NCBI GenBank assembly: GCA_958435885.1
Contig: CAUBHZ010000119.1
Coordinates: forward strand, 1-6,193
DNA: 6,193 bases
Direction of reading: 5' to 3'
Origin: an uncultured Intestinimonas sp.
GTDB lineage: Bacteria; Bacillota_A; Clostridia; Oscillospirales; Oscillospiraceae
Shown: piece by piece, positions 6,047-6,193 of the stretch
Layout of the letters: the number at the start of each line of letters is the position of its first letter
Numbering within the stretch: position 1 is the stretch's first letter
Notes under the pieces: model-generated
Database searches by the model: none
Seen by the model: the letters and a program-made list of their open reading frames with translations, nothing else
What the model was told of the DNA's origin: nothing
Translations under genes and position numbers: made by a program

Positions 6047-6076
6047 GGCCGCGCCGCGGCCTGAGCAGGTTTTTTT
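6047..6076 (+). terminator. Probable terminator of the foldase unit
   Basis: A 6-bp GC stem (GGCCGC at 6047-6052, GCGGCC at 6056-6061) begins immediately after the stop codon, and a run of seven T lies at 6070-6076. The 8-base gap (TGAGCAGG) between stem and T-run is larger than in a textbook terminator; a short alternative pairing of CCT (6060-6062) with AGG (6067-6069) would close it. Position and T-run argue for termination, the gap against full efficiency. Confidence 0.5.
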
Positions 6077-6100
6077 CCGAGGCACATGTCCCCGGAAAAA
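6072..6100. repeat. Inverted repeat with A/T outer arms
   Basis: TTTTTCCG (6072-6079) pairs with CGGAAAAA (6093-6100). The 13-base interior holds a further GG/CC and ACATGT self-complementarity, giving an almost fully paired element with a one-base offset. T-runs lie before and A-runs after the stem on both strands, so it is not a standard terminator. Function unknown. Confidence 0.55.
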
Positions 6101-6193
6101 CAGATTGGACTTGCTTCCGTCGTCTGCGGACGACGGAACTCTGCGAGGCTCTTGCACAAAATCTGAGGCATTTCTACTTTTTCGACAAGCTGA
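6101..6193. other. Non-coding right end, possibly the edge of a dispersed element
   Basis: No supported gene lies here. The stretch 6139-6193 is clearly lower in GC than the genes (for example GCACAAAATCTGAGGC and CATTTCTACTTTTTCGAC) and follows two inverted repeats. This resembles the boundary of a repeat or small mobile element, but only one end is in view and no matching terminal repeat can be identified within the window. Confidence 0.3.
6115..6138. repeat. Perfect 10-bp inverted repeat with tetraloop
   Basis: TTCCGTCGTC (6115-6124) and GACGACGGAA (6129-6138) are perfectly complementary across TGCG. No T-run follows closely on either strand (the nearest on the minus strand is 14 bases away), so termination is unlikely. 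Together with the preceding inverted repeat it makes the right end of the window highly structured. Confidence 0.6.

Noticed and set aside
6152..6180. Possible promoter TTGCAC - 17 bases - TACTTT at the right edge
   Set aside because: Each box matches its consensus at only three of six positions, and no gene start is in view downstream.

Overview
The window reads as a GC-rich chromosomal segment of a Firmicute, most likely a gut Oscillospiraceae-type Clostridium (Flavonifractor / Pseudoflavonifractor / Lawsonibacter-like). The grounds are very strong AGGAGG-type ribosome binding sites, third codon positions dominated by G and C, U-tailed intrinsic terminators, a YtrA-type GntR regulator with ABC genes, and a PrsA-like lipoprotein. 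The genus assignment is inference; no rRNA or other phylogenetic marker is present.

Layout, left to right. (1) An HD-domain phosphohydrolase-like gene on the minus strand (616 to 101), with a well-formed promoter, a hairpin in its 5' leader and a strong terminator just after its stop. (2) A divergent intergenic region (617-832) carrying promoters for both directions and an imperfect dyad over the plus-strand start site. (3) A three-gene plus-strand operon: a short YtrA-type GntR repressor (833-1210), an ABC ATPase (1207-2109) and a large ABC permease with a C-terminal extracytoplasmic domain (2084-4051). The genes overlap by 4 and 26 bases and end at a strong terminator (4073-4102). (4) A second plus-strand unit with its own extended -10 promoter: a PrsA/parvulin-type lipoprotein foldase (4210-5490) with a low-complexity Pro/Ala/Glu/Thr tail, followed 43 bases later by a small protein with one membrane anchor and no recognised family (5534-6046). 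(5) A non-coding right end (6047-6193) with a probable terminator and two further inverted repeats, lower in GC than the genes, possibly the edge of a dispersed repeat.

How the parts work together. The GntR-ABC-permease set looks like a self-contained, autoregulated ABC module of the type often linked to cell-envelope stress or peptide-antibiotic response; its substrate cannot be read from sequence. The downstream foldase would act on secreted proteins outside the membrane, so both plus-strand units plausibly concern the cell envelope, but they are separated by a terminator and a new promoter. I found no CRISPR array, tRNA, rRNA, transposase or phage gene. Most of the window is ordinary core-type content. 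The least explained parts are the permease C-terminal domain, the tail of the foldase, the anchored unknown protein and the structured right end.
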